Shown here piece after piece: positions 40,370-50,402 of a stretch of DNA of 64,000 bases. The notes under the pieces were generated by a model. That model did not search any database. It was given only the letters and a program-made list of their open reading frames with translations, and was not told the DNA's origin. This DNA comes from Sclerotiophoma versabilis (Eukaryota; Ascomycota; Dothideomycetes; Pleosporales; Didymellaceae): contig JAAROD010000044.1 of the NCBI GenBank assembly GCA_012274445.1, positions 744,001 through 808,000 on the forward strand, read 5' to 3'. Position 1 is the stretch's first letter; each line of letters begins with the position of its first letter. The position numbers and the translations under genes were made by a program.

Positions 40370-43300
40370 ATGAGCGTTAGCGTTGAGCAGCCGCTGCACT
40401 TCCAGCAACCAACTTCACCTACTTTTCCTGGCCCTTCACACTCACCGAACAACGTACAACATGCGTCCATACCGTCTCCTCCACCACCCCTCCAACAACC
40501 GACCAACTTAGACATGAGTGCATCAGCCCCCACATCCCCGCCTGACGGCCAAAGGCACGACCGGGAGGATGCCGAGATGCAGGAGGGAGAAGGCCTGACA
40601 AACGGACAAGCACAATTCGAGCAAGTCTCCGCAGCACCTGCCGAGTCTTCGACCAGCACGGTCGCTATCGAGGTCGCGGCCGTCGATGCAGACGCAGACG
40701 CTATGGACACCACACCGGACACAGACCAGCAGCTTGTGCTAGCAAACGGCTCAGCTACCCAGACCAACACCTCTGCAATTCAGCTACCTTCGCCCACGAC
40801 AAATGGCGCTGGTGGAGAAGAGATAGACAGCAGTGCTCAGGCCGAGCCGGCTGTAGCAGCGGATGATGTGGTGAGTGACAGTCCAACTCAGCTGCATTCA
40901 GTGACTGATGATCGCCAGACGCAGACCGAGCCCCCTCCACCGATCGTTCCGCCTCCTCTCTTCGATCCAGCCCTCCAACCACCACCTCCGCCCCCGCCGC
41001 CCGTCGAGCCTGTGCGATCCGATACCGAGTCATCAGACGATGAAGAGGGTATGCACCCGTGGCACCCCATACAAGAGGACACCTCCTCACCAGAAAAGAA
41101 CGAGCTGAAGGAAATAGAGGCGTCCACCGAACATAGTGCTCTGGATCATGAGTACTGGGAGAGCCGCGCTTTTCTGCCTGTGGAGGAGCCGGAGTACGCG
41201 GTGGGCGTCAGCGGGCGGATCGACTGGACCATTGAGGCTTATAATGGGACACGAGAGAGCCCAAATCGTGACATTGTCATGAAGTCGGATCCTGTCACCG
41301 TTGGTAACCACCAGTGGCAAATCAAGTTCTACCCCAAGGGCAACGACTCCGATTATCTTAGTGTATATCTCGAGTGCCTCAGTGTTGTGGACCCGTCTTC
41401 GAAGAAGAAAGAGAGCCGTGTCGATTCTGTGGCGAAAGATGAGGACGTGGACGCTACAGGCGAGGGCGATTCGACTACCACCTCGGTGCAGGTCACTGCT
41501 GTCGAACACCAATACGCGCCCTTGCCGCTCTTGGGCTCCAGGCAGCTGCCAAAGCGAAAGAGTGTCGCGGCACAAGTCTCAGTTGTCATGTACAATCCTA
41601 CCGAACCTCGCGTCAACTACTCAAGAACCGCATTGCATCGCTTCTGCAATGGCTCGCCTGACTGGGGATGGACTAGATTCCATGGCCCATACTACGATAT
41701 TCCGCATCGTCAGCGAGGTCAGCGACAGGCGCTTCTCCGTGACGACAAGCTCGCATTCACTGCTTACATTCGAATCATTGAAGACATGACCGACTGTCTG
41801 TGGGAGCACCATAGCCGAGAGAATCCCTGGGACAGTTTTGCGATGACTGGTCTACAGGGACTGATGCTTGGTGAGGGTGCTAGTGCCCCTGGTGGGAACA
41901 TGATATCAGCTATCGCATCATGGATGCTGTTCAAGCCGTTCAGGCAGCTTTTGTACAGCGCTCATGCGCCTGACCCAGAGATGGAACCGTTCGCGCATCC
42001 CAAGCCACTGGTCAGCGCACTGAAAAAGGTGCTATACATGCTCCGGACACAAGTGGATCCCGGAGCTGGCCCAGTAGCTCTCGACGACGTGCTTGATGCT
42101 CTCGAGTGGTACGGTATTCACGAACGCTTAGACAAGCTCGATGTCATCGAAACGTGGCAGGTATTGCGTAGTAAGCTTGAGGAAGAGCTGCACGATAGGC
42201 CTGAGGCTGCCGCTTTTGAAGCCATGTGCGGGCCCAAGCGTAATGACAGCACCGGCGTTCCAAGCTACAGGGTGCCTGTGGTTGGCGTTGAAAGTATGCA
42301 AGGCGCGATCGACAAGTCGCCTGATCTCGTATCATCAGGTAAAGATCTGCCCCAGCTGCTGATAATTGAGCTTGAGCGACAGGAGTTCGACCTCAAAACA
42401 CGTTCGTACGTGAAGCTGCTCGATAGAGTCACCTTAGATGACCACGTTCGCATCAACGGTGTACCATACACGCTCTACGGATTCGTGGTTCACAAACAAA
42501 CGCTCCAGTCGTACGTTTACCAGCCAATACTTAGGCCTGAAGGGCCAGGGTCTAGATGGTACAGCTATTCCGACAGCAAAGACGAAAACCACGTCAAATG
42601 CCTTACCAAAAAGCAAGCCGTGAATTTTCACGAGGGCAAAGCTGGTGGTAGCCGGATTCAAGGCAATGATCCCGTCGCATACATTGCTATGTATATTCGT
42701 GACGGCACAATCAACTTCCCTTTCGAGACGAGTGCTGAATCCGAGGAGTGGGAGGTGCCTCGGTGGATCAAGGCCGATGTAGGGAAGACAAGAAACTCAC
42801 GCATTATCGATCCGCTGCCTCCTCCCCCTCCTCCACCAGTTGATGAGAAAGCCTCCGTAGCTAGTGGCGAGAGTCACTCTTCGGATCATGAAGATGCAAA
42901 TCCGGCAGAAGTATCTGATTTCCAAGTCATCGATTCCCGAGCATTCCTCAAGCATGAGGGTCCTGGTACTTTCGAAGTCTACGACAAGAAATGGGCTGCA
43001 GGCAAGATGGAGCATGTACACAACATTCGGCTGTCACGAAAAGACGGCTGTGATGAGATACGGAACAGCATTGCATCAGTCATCAAAGATGTCAAAGATC
43101 CTCGACAGATCAAGTTCTGGTTCCTACACCCTTTACGAGGCTCCCAAAGCCGCCCTCACCTTGTGAGCACTGGCAAGATGGAGTACTCCAGCGGTAGCTA
43201 TGATCGCTACCTGGAGCTGAAGGAGTGGAAGCTTGACCAGTCAAACTTTGCATGCTGCCGCCTGTGGGCGCACATTGTAGACTACGCCGACCTGCAGGCA

Positions 43301-44593
43301 CTTCCTCACGAAGAGGAGGTTCATGACACCGTCGAGCTACCGCCACCAACGGTCAATGATAACGTTGTGATTGATGCTGTGTCTGAGACGAATTCTCCCC
43401 AAGCGGAAGTCACTGCACGGTCCGAAGACACACCAATGAGCGAACCTGAAGATTCTGAGCCCGAACCGGTCATACCTGTACAGTCGAGATCTCAGACATC
43501 AATTACTGCACCTCCGACCACTGTCGAAAGCACCGATGAGGCGATGCTTGAAAACGTTAATGGTGGACCCGAGACTACCAACCCTCATGTATCGGCACCT
43601 CCTGCAATGCCTGGCGACACAGAGATGGGTGGTACACAGGAGGATTCACCTCCTCCGCCTCCTCCTCCGCCGCCGCCCATTGATCTGCCGACGGAGCATG
43701 TGCGTCCTTCTCCACCGCATGTAGAACGTGCGCCCAGTCCAGAAGCTCCAGCGGACGAAATCTATTTCTTTTTAAAGTTCTTCAATCCGGAAAAGCAGAC
43801 TCTCGAGGCACGCGGCATGTACATCGTCAGGAAATCTGCCAGAGTGGACGAGACGCTTGTGACCTGCCTTGGCTTGCCCATGGAAGACAAGAAGAAGATC
43901 GATATCTGGGAAGAAGAAGAGCTGGATACCCTACGACCGATCAAGAATCGTCGCTCATTCCTCCAAGTCGATTTGCACAACACCTCGGTCATCGTTGTTG
44001 CGATGCCCCAAACGAGCGAACAGCGCAGCACACTCGCAGCAAGCGCCGCATTCGCTGACCCACACTCCTTCCTCGCCTATCGTACGTTTGCTCGTAACTT
44101 CCCCTCTCACATAAACGGCCATTTTACATACAACTACTTCTCTTCTGAGTACTACAAGGGCGAGATCAAGAACGGTCACCGCCACGGACATGGCAAGATG
44201 TTCTACCATAGCGGCGCAACTTACGAAGGTACTTTCCAGCTCGGCCAACGCCATGGTCATGGCCTCTACACCTTCCAGAACGGCGATACCTACGATGGCG
44301 ATTGGGTGGACAATCAACAACACGGCTCTGGTACCTTCGTCGAAGCAGCCACAGGGAACACATATGTTGGCGGCTGGAAAAACGACAAGAAGTTTGGTGA
44401 AGGTGTCACGCATTGGAAGAATGCGCAAGAAGAAGAGCGCCTCTGTCGTATCTGCTGGGAAGATGCGGCAGATGCAGCTTTCTATGATTGTGGACATGTG
44501 GTGGCGTGTTTGCAGTGCGCAAGGGAGGTGCAGAATTGCCCCGTTTGCCGAAAGAGGGTGCTTTGCGCTATGAAACTCTACTACGTAGTATGA
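40370..44593 (+). CDS. MATH / degenerate USP / MORN / RING multidomain protein
   Basis: Single-exon 1407-residue protein. Order: disordered N-terminus with polyproline (~1-270); MATH-like domain (~275-480, GRIDWTIEAYN..HQWQIKFYPKGN..SVYLECLS); a region that aligns with a USP7-type peptidase (~490-790); long disordered part with polyproline (~860-1130); helical block; four MORN repeats (~1260-1345, YYKGEIKNGHRHGHGKMFY, TYEGTFQLGQRHGHGLYTF, TYDGDWVDNQQHGSGTF, TYVGGWKNDKKFGEGV); C3HC4 RING (1357-1393, CRICWED..CGHVVACLQC..CPVC). In the USP part the Cys box reads GASAPGGNM instead of GATCYMN. The His box lacks GHY although YGFVVH, RWYSYSD and AYIAMYIRDG remain, so it is probably a catalytically dead deubiquitinase fold. 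The RING suggests E3 ligase activity. The ATG at 40370 gives MSVSVEQPL. Confidence 0.82.
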   Translation: MSVSVEQPLHFQQPTSPTFPGPSHSPNNVQHASIPSPPPPLQQPTNLDMSASAPTSPPDGQRHDREDAEMQEGEGLTNGQAQFEQVSAAPAESSTSTVAIEVAAVDADADAMDTTPDTDQQLVLANGSATQTNTSAIQLPSPTTNGAGGEEIDSSAQAEPAVAADDVVSDSPTQLHSVTDDRQTQTEPPPPIVPPPLFDPALQPPPPPPPPVEPVRSDTESSDDEEGMHPWHPIQEDTSSPEKNELKEIEASTEHSALDHEYWESRAFLPVEEPEYAVGVSGRIDWTIEAYNGTRESPNRDIVMKSDPVTVGNHQWQIKFYPKGNDSDYLSVYLECLSVVDPSSKKKESRVDSVAKDEDVDATGEGDSTTTSVQVTAVEHQYAPLPLLGSRQLPKRKSVAAQVSVVMYNPTEPRVNYSRTALHRFCNGSPDWGWTRFHGPYYDIPHRQRGQRQALLRDDKLAFTAYIRIIEDMTDCLWEHHSRENPWDSFAMTGLQGLMLGEGASAPGGNMISAIASWMLFKPFRQLLYSAHAPDPEMEPFAHPKPLVSALKKVLYMLRTQVDPGAGPVALDDVLDALEWYGIHERLDKLDVIETWQVLRSKLEEELHDRPEAAAFEAMCGPKRNDSTGVPSYRVPVVGVESMQGAIDKSPDLVSSGKDLPQLLIIELERQEFDLKTRSYVKLLDRVTLDDHVRINGVPYTLYGFVVHKQTLQSYVYQPILRPEGPGSRWYSYSDSKDENHVKCLTKKQAVNFHEGKAGGSRIQGNDPVAYIAMYIRDGTINFPFETSAESEEWEVPRWIKADVGKTRNSRIIDPLPPPPPPPVDEKASVASGESHSSDHEDANPAEVSDFQVIDSRAFLKHEGPGTFEVYDKKWAAGKMEHVHNIRLSRKDGCDEIRNSIASVIKDVKDPRQIKFWFLHPLRGSQSRPHLVSTGKMEYSSGSYDRYLELKEWKLDQSNFACCRLWAHIVDYADLQALPHEEEVHDTVELPPPTVNDNVVIDAVSETNSPQAEVTARSEDTPMSEPEDSEPEPVIPVQSRSQTSITAPPTTVESTDEAMLENVNGGPETTNPHVSAPPAMPGDTEMGGTQEDSPPPPPPPPPPIDLPTEHVRPSPPHVERAPSPEAPADEIYFFLKFFNPEKQTLEARGMYIVRKSARVDETLVTCLGLPMEDKKKIDIWEEEELDTLRPIKNRRSFLQVDLHNTSVIVVAMPQTSEQRSTLAASAAFADPHSFLAYRTFARNFPSHINGHFTYNYFSSEYYKGEIKNGHRHGHGKMFYHSGATYEGTFQLGQRHGHGLYTFQNGDTYDGDWVDNQQHGSGTFVEAATGNTYVGGWKNDKKFGEGVTHWKNAQEEERLCRICWEDAADAAFYDCGHVVACLQCAREVQNCPVCRKRVLCAMKLYYVV

Positions 44594-44839
44594 TAATGCC
44601 GCAAGACAACACGGTAGATCTTGAACAGCGTTAGGTTCACCGTACGGCTTCAGCGGACAGATGGAGTACAGAGAAGGGCATATAGCTGGCGTTCGATCTT
44701 TTTGACATCACCTTTGGCAACATCCTTCCGAGGTCATAATCAGCCATTGTCGGCATTTCTGTCGCTCCTTAGCATGGTGTTTGGGTGTACATTTATACAG
44801 TTTTGTCTGTCAAATTCCCTGTGCTCTTATGATGTAAAA

Positions 44840-45310
44840 ATGAAAGTGAAAATAAACCCGCCCAATACAGAGCTAAGTTCTCGGCCTTCATTTCTGTTCC
44901 CCTCTCACACTCCTTACGTTGGTTTCTCTCTACTTCCTCCCGACACACTGAGTACCTCCAACAGGCTAACCTCCGACAAACGAGCCGACAGCATCAAAAA
45001 ATCAGACATCGACCCGCTTTCGAAGCACGCACGCCCCGGCGGCATGGCCAGACACCTTGGACACGGCACCAACGAGCACATAATCGCCAGTCTGGAGAAG
45101 CGGAACCTTCACCTGTCGCCACTCCACCCCGCGAACCTTCAAGATATAAGTGTAAAGCGGGTCTGTGCCTGCCGCAAGTGCTGGGTGCAGTTCAAGAACG
45201 AAGAAGCGAAGCAAGTGCGTGAGTATGGGGCAGATTATGATATGCGTGGTGCAGGGAAGCCGGAGGTTAGAGGGCCTTTGAATGCCGTCTCTGAGGCTAC
45301 AAGGGGCTGA
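44840..45310 (+). CDS. Possible small hypothetical protein
   Basis: Open frame from ATG 44840 (MKVKINPPNTELSS) to TGA 45310, 156 residues. The C-terminal part looks most protein-like (MARHLGHGTNEHIIASLEKR, then VKRVCACRKCWVQFKNEEAK), with a CxCRKCW cluster. No family recognised. An in-frame ATG lies upstream at 44774 and another at 45043. A minus frame (45002-45526) overlaps it. Without transcripts this could be 3' UTR of the preceding gene. Confidence 0.3.
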   Translation: MKVKINPPNTELSSRPSFLFPSHTPYVGFSLLPPDTLSTSNRLTSDKRADSIKKSDIDPLSKHARPGGMARHLGHGTNEHIIASLEKRNLHLSPLHPANLQDISVKRVCACRKCWVQFKNEEAKQVREYGADYDMRGAGKPEVRGPLNAVSEATRG

Positions 45311-45704
45311 TTTGAGGGGAGAGATGGTGCAGTAAGTGGTGTTGACTACCTCTCTGCAAGTATCTTGACTTGTACTGACACTATGTGGTATTGCATGTTC
45401 ATAGATGAATCTAGCTAGTGGTATTGAAGCGCCAGCGATCGGGAATGAGATGGAGAATACCGCGGTTGGGGGTTTATGGCGTACAGGGCAGGAAGGAATG
45501 AGAGTTTGAGGATATGAACTGATCATGGTGTTGCAATGAGAATCCGAGGATGTGAGATGAGACTCTCCGACGACTTTTCTTCAACTCTGATGCTGGGGTG
45601 TAGACTTAAGTTCTGGTAAGCGATGGTTTGACCCATACAAGCATTGTCGTGTGCTTTGAAGTCGCACGCCGTCCGTCTTACGTATTGAAGGAACACCGGT
45701 GGAT

Positions 45705-45723
45705 GCACTGCAATATTTAGCGC
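45705..45723 (-). repeat. Dispersed quasi-palindromic motif, copy 5
   Basis: GCACTGCAATATTTAGCGC on the plus strand, i.e. GCGCTAAATATTGCAGTGC on the minus strand. Confidence 0.6.
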
Positions 45724-45790
45724 GAAAGAGCTGTCACTGTTACAGCCATTCATGCAAACCATCCTGCGTCATTCTGCCTTCGCTTACCCT

Positions 45791-45809
45791 GCACTGTAAT
45801 GACTAGCCT
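45791..45809 (-). repeat. Dispersed quasi-palindromic motif, copy 6 (diverged)
   Basis: GCACTGTAATGACTAGCCT. The AGGAGAGG that follows is shared with copy 7, so the two share a longer unit. Confidence 0.5.
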
Positions 45810-45873
45810 GTAGGAGAGGACAAGAGCACTACTGGCACGCGGGGTTCCTGTATAGCCATGCTAATTTTGTTCT

Positions 45874-45892
45874 GTACTGCAATTACTAGCGC
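45874..45892 (-). repeat. Dispersed quasi-palindromic motif, copy 7
   Basis: GTACTGCAATTACTAGCGC followed by AGGAGAGG. Confidence 0.6.
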
Positions 45893-46078
45893 AGGAGAGG
45901 TTGTCTCCGTGAAGAGCCGCGGAGCTGGCCAATGCTCAAGCTAGCTTAGTAAGATGGCGCCCCACGCAACCGGCCGCTTCAAAAGGCCACGGCTTGCTTA
46001 AAACTATTCCTCCAGGCAGCACTCGCTGTTCCTCAGACACCACAACCTCACCACACTCGCTCGCAGTCGTGATTCACA

Positions 46079-47256
46079 ATGGATGTCTTTTGGACGCTGC
46101 CGCCGGTCTCTAGGTAAGCTTCACTACAGCTGTGCAAGCTTTGCATGCTTCAGAACGATTCTAACAGCTTCCAGGACCGTCACGGCACTCTCTGTAGTTG
46201 TATCCGCTCTTGGCTATGGCGGCATCATCAGCCTGTATCAGTACATCTTCGCGAGCCACGTGGTCTTCACGACCAAGATGGTACCGCAGATCTGGCGTGT
46301 CTTCACAGCGTTTCTCATTACGAAACCGAAGTTCGGCATTCTGCTAGACCCATACTTTCTATACCAGTATGGCAGCGCCATTGAGCGTGAGTCGTCGCGC
46401 TTCGCGCAGCCGGGCGACTTCTTCGTGTACACTATGTTCGTTGGTTCGGTCATAGTCGTAAGTATTTGCCTTCTTGCACAAACATCCTTGCACATTGCAT
46501 TTCTGTAGATCTCTGGCAACAGAGCATCACCTCGGATTATCTGCCCACCCGGCTTTAGTCAATGGCCGAAGTGGTTCCTGGAACCGAGGAAGAGTACCCT
46601 TGCACATCGCACTGTCCGTCATTCGCAAAATATTAAAGGGCTGTTGCGGTGTGTAGGCATGGTGGGATAGCTACTTGAGAAAGCTGTGCAGACTCTCAAT
46701 TCTGCTCGGCGGTGTTGGCTCCCTACATATCTTCCGTCTTCTTTTCGCTCGAGCTCGAATGTTCACGTTTACTTGAGAGAAGAGGTGCTGACGGTGACGA
46801 AAGGCGCTTGCAGGTGTCATCCTTGACGGTTACACGTTCCTCCCCGCGCTCTCCCTCGCATACGCATACACCTTCGCCCAGGACAACCCGACGCGTCAGG
46901 TCAACTTCTTTATCGTGAACTTCGACTCCAAGTACCTGCCCTTCGCCATGCTCTTCATGACCTTCATCATCGACGGTCAAAACCCTGCGCTCACCCAGCT
47001 CACTGGTCTCGTTGCTGCCCACCTGTACGATTTCCTCACACGCATTTGGCCGACATTTGGTGGAGGCAAGAACTACATCTTCACACCGCAGGTGGTGAAG
47101 CGCTGGTTCGGTGCGGCGCCTGGAACAGTGCAGGACAGAGGATACGGACATGCTGTACAGGGTCGAGGGCGCGAGACTGGGTCGAACCAGCCGAGCACTG
47201 GAAGCAGTACCGGTGCTTCATTCGGCAGTATGGGCCCAGGCCGCCGTCTGGGATGA
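46079..47256 (+). CDS. Derlin (Der1/Dfm1-type ER membrane protein), one exon unresolved
   Basis: Derlins are rhomboid-like ER membrane proteins of ER-associated degradation. Exon 1 (46079-46113) and exon 2 (46175-46457) join to MDVFWTLPPVSR-TVTALSVVVSALGYGGI and MVPQIWRVFTAFLITKPKFGILLDPYFLYQYGSAIERES. The last exon (46814-47256) gives DGYTFLPALSLAYAYTFAQDNPTRQVNFFIVNF and HLYDFLTRIWPTFGGGKNY, then a Gly/Ser tail. All are strong family matches, including the WR motif. Between 46457 and 46814 a short segment of about ten residues is missing. The best candidate (CTCTCAATTCTGCTCGGCG at 46693-46711, LSILLGG) is followed by a GT donor and fits the last exon's phase. But its preceding CAG acceptor is one base out of phase with exon 2. 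So either an undetected exon or a one-base change is involved. The last exon alone codes for the conserved C-terminal half. Confidence 0.8.
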
Positions 47257-47675
47257 GAATGACGCATCTATGTTGTGAGAGCAAGTCATTTGGTCGTCCA
47301 AACTTGCCAGCAGACTAAGGTTGAAATGCTGGGTTTCCAGAAGATAATTTCCAAGCTTAGGAGATAGCTCAAGACTGTAGAGGGTGGATAATCGAACAAT
47401 TGAATATGCCAAATTACACAGAGACAATGCAACTAGGTGTTTAGAACAACATTGCTGCATACTCGCGTTACATGATCGATCTAACCATTAAACCAATCAA
47501 ACCATATTCTGAAGATGCTAGGTGCCCTAAGGTGTGCAGTCAAACCAAGGGCGGGAGTGAACAATTGTACTGCGCAGTCACGACTCGGAAACAAGATATG
47601 CTGTTATACAGTTTCATTACTAGGCGGCTCTTGCCAACCCATCGGTCATAATCATAACTAATAAGAGGCGGTAGT
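47257..47675. other. Intergenic between convergent 3' ends
   Basis: No gene seen; 3' UTRs of the derlin gene and the small glycine-rich gene. Confidence 0.6.
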
Positions 47676-48090
47676 CTATGCCTTCTTGTCGCTGCCCGCA
47701 GGGTTGCTCGGTCCATCGACCGCACGCTCAACATGCCCTGCAATACCGTCCTTGCTCGCATCGAACTGGCTGCCGATAACACCATCCTTGCTGAAGGGCC
47801 CGCCCACAGCCTGGCCGATAGAACCAATGGCACCGTCGGGGTTGAACTGCTTGCCGATTGCGCCGGCAGAGGAGATTATGCTGGGGTTCTAGTGTGATGT
47901 TAGTAGCGTTCGATCACAGACAACGGTGAATGTGCAAAGCAAAGCATACCTCCTGGGGGATGGCATTTGTGCCCTTGTTGGCGCCGAGCTTGTCAGCGGC
48001 GGAGGTGGTGTTGTCAGTCATGCCGGGCGTAGATGATGCTTGGGAGGCTCCTGTGATTTGGTCTAGAAGGGGTCCTGTTGACTTAGGCAT
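47676..48090 (-). CDS. Small Gly-rich hydrophilic protein with IGxxF repeats
   Basis: Predicted 117-residue protein from exons 48090-47950 and 47888-47676, joined across a 61-bp intron (GTATGC..CTACTAACATCACACTAG). After a polar N-terminus (MPKSTGPLLDQITGASQ), it has repeated short units: GAIGKQFNPDGAIGSIGQ, GGPFSKDGVIGSQFDASKDG and IAGHVERAVDGPSNPAG. Proteins of this type are common in filamentous ascomycetes and have a LEA-like, hydrophilic and probably disordered character. I do not know an assigned function. A TATATAA box 55 bp upstream suggests a strongly regulated promoter. No signal peptide. Confidence 0.75.
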
Positions 48091-48533
48091 AAAGATGGAT
48101 ATGCGATGAGTGAGATGTCCATCAAACACCGAACTGCTGATGCGTTATATAGCTTCATTGTCGTTATGTTATCATATGCGGCTGCGTCACAATATGGTGA
48201 TGGATAATGACGTCAACATGAATTTGTGGGGACGAATGTCGAATGAGCATTTTGCATGACGAGCATAAGGGTCTCGATGATGTATCTAAGCGTAGCGAAG
48301 TGAGATCCGTGGATCTGACATGGCTGAATGGGGTTTGGGGTAATTCGTTTTTGGTTTGGGGCGTGGGTTGTCGTTCACGGGTGATGGTGTGCACACATAC
48401 AATTGACGATCGATACCCTGGCCGATCGTACCTGAACTCCACATGGAAGCTCGACAGACGTAAGTGTCGATAGAATTCTAAAGCTACGTGGAGTATTGGT
48501 TCCTTGATTGATGTCGGTATCTTCTTGTGTTGT
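48091..48533. other. Promoter region of the small Gly-rich gene
   Basis: No gene seen besides overlapping short frames. It holds the TATA box at 48145-48151 (minus strand). Confidence 0.5.
48145..48151 (-). promoter_or_regulatory. TATA box (TATATAA) of the small Gly-rich gene
   Basis: TATATAAC on the minus strand, about 55 bp before the ATG at 48090. Confidence 0.5.
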
Positions 48534-50007
48534 TCATCTTCTCTTCTTGGTGGGGATGTTCACCCTCGGGAACGCCAGGGGCAGGCGCAGCTTCGCAATG
48601 TTGTGGTTGTTGGCCTCGGCCTTTGTTAATTTGAACTTTGTCATATCGGTCTGTGTCGGTGGGCCAACTCTGCAGCCTAGTTCGTGGAAGTACTGCTTGA
48701 TTCTGTGAAGGAGTTAGCCGTCGGAGTCCAGAGGACGCCGCAAAGATGACATACTCCTTGTTCTCGATCTTCAGGTCCTCGCGCAGGTCATTGACATCCA
48801 CTTCGAAGTCGTCTACGATAAGTGCTGCAGCTGCAACGTGGGTCATGAGGTTGTCAATGTTCCAGCGTGGCATGTCATTGTTTCTGGGCGTGTCAGTAAA
48901 AGTGCAGACTGGCTGGGTTGAGACACATACTCCGAGCCAAACTTCCTCCTAATTGCATTGACGAGCGGGATGTTGTCTTCCTCGTTCATCAAGCTCTCCA
49001 GCTTACCCTTTGGCGGTATCTTTCTTGCAAATCTTCCAGCTTGCCCTGCCAACGCTGCATTGAAGTTGATGCAGAGCAGGATGAAGCGCAAGACCTTCAG
49101 CTTTTGGACTTGCTTGTTCCTACAAAGCTTCAAGATACGCTTGGCAACATATTTGCTGTTGACTTGTACACCCTGTCCGGCTTCCGAAGCATCCATCCAG
49201 TCCTTCACAGGGATCAGGCCCATAAGCTCGCTACCAACCACAGCGTCCAATGTGTAGACATCACCAGGAAACTCTGCTTTAAGGTTCGGGGTCGGTCGTG
49301 GCTTGGAGCTGTCAAGAGCAGCTTCAAGCTCGGCCTTTGTGGGCATCGCGGATGTGTTGTCAGCCATGTTCGCTAGCACGTTGTCTGCTACGCCCTCATT
49401 CCTGTGCTCTGCCTCTGGTGCTCCACTGCGGATGGAGTTCATAGTGATGTCGTCGATCCTCTTCCTTGACTTCTTCGAACCGAATTCGGCGGCAAGTGCG
49501 TGTCTCTTTGCGGTCATGGTCCCTTGTGCTGCCTCCAGTCGTGCCTGCTCTTCCTGGAGCTCTTGTGTTTCACTGCGCAACGTGCTTCGTACAGTAACCC
49601 TCTTCACTGGCACAATCTGCAGCTTCTTTGTTTCCGGGTCGAAAACACCGACATAGTCCTTGAGCTGGCTCCCTGCACTTCCATCTTGCTCTTGCTGGGC
49701 AGTGTAGTCGAGGCGGGCGTGGTCTGAGGACTGAAGGAGAAGTGTGGTGACAGAGGATTTGGGCAGAATCTTGGTGTGCTGATACGGCTTGAGGCTGATG
49801 CGCGAAGGCAACTTGAGACCTGGTGTCGCAGCTGTCTTGTTATTAGTTCATGTTGTAGCTCAACGCGTACTGCGACATACCAAGCAGCGGGCCCAGCGCT
49901 TCCTCTTGCAGGAGCTCGACTTTGACATTTCCTTGAGGCGTAACTGCAGTCTTCTTGCTCGGTCGTTCGACGACCTCCTCATTTCTCTTCCTCTTCTTCT
50001 CAGCCAT
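48534..50007 (-). CDS. RPA49: RNA polymerase I subunit A49
   Basis: Subunit of RNA polymerase I that, with A34.5, stimulates rRNA elongation in the nucleolus. Four exons fit: 50007-49881, 49831-48931, 48883-48755 and 48702-48534, with introns of 49, 47 and 52 bp; total 441 residues. The N-terminal part contains KDYVGVFDPETKKLQIVPVKRVTVRSTLR, the A49 dimerisation-domain signature. The C-terminal tandem winged-helix part includes GLIPVKDWMDASEAG, YVAKRILKLCRNKQVQKLK, and ENNDMPRWNIDNLMTHVAAA. It ends in EIKQYFHELGCRV..KLRLPLAFPRVNIPTKKRR. The N-terminal MAEKKRKRNEEVVERPSKK is a nuclear signal. Exon-joining was checked at each phase. Head-to-head with a promethin-like gene. Confidence 0.92.
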
Positions 50008-50402
50008 ATTGTGTCTTGTGTGTTGGGCTCGACGATTGTTGGTGTCAGCGTTGCGCTCGAACTTTTTCGACCTTGAATTGGCAGAATTGTCGACCCAGGC
50101 GGGCGGTGAGTGGCGACCCTAGCGCGGAGAAGGCTAGAGCAACCAGCGTCGCGACCTCCGCTTGACATCATCTGCACGACGCGTTCTCAAGTCGGCAGGC
50201 ACGGCTTGTTTGGTCAAAGTGGACGAAGTTCCCCTCATTCTGGATTTTTCGTGTCTCGACCGCGTGCAGCCACAATTCTCGTAATTCCCATGTGATAAGG
50301 TCCATCCATTGCTTCTCACTGTTGCCCTTCATTCGCCTTCCTTTACCTCAGGACAGGGGCCATCACACATTCCTAGCCATTGAAATCGATAACAATCCCA
50401 CC
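50008..50402. promoter_or_regulatory. Divergent promoter region, RPA49 / promethin-like gene
   Basis: 395 bp between head-to-head start codons. No TATA box stands out and no other gene is seen. Confidence 0.5.

Larger units (their letters stand above)
45311..46078. other. Intergenic with three motif copies; derlin promoter
   Basis: No gene seen. Three reverse-orientation copies of the dispersed motif lie within 190 bp (45705-45892). Confidence 0.55.

Noticed and set aside
45002..45526. 174-codon minus-strand ORF
   Set aside because: Overlaps the doubtful plus-strand frame at 44840-45310 and has no domain; at most one of the two is real.
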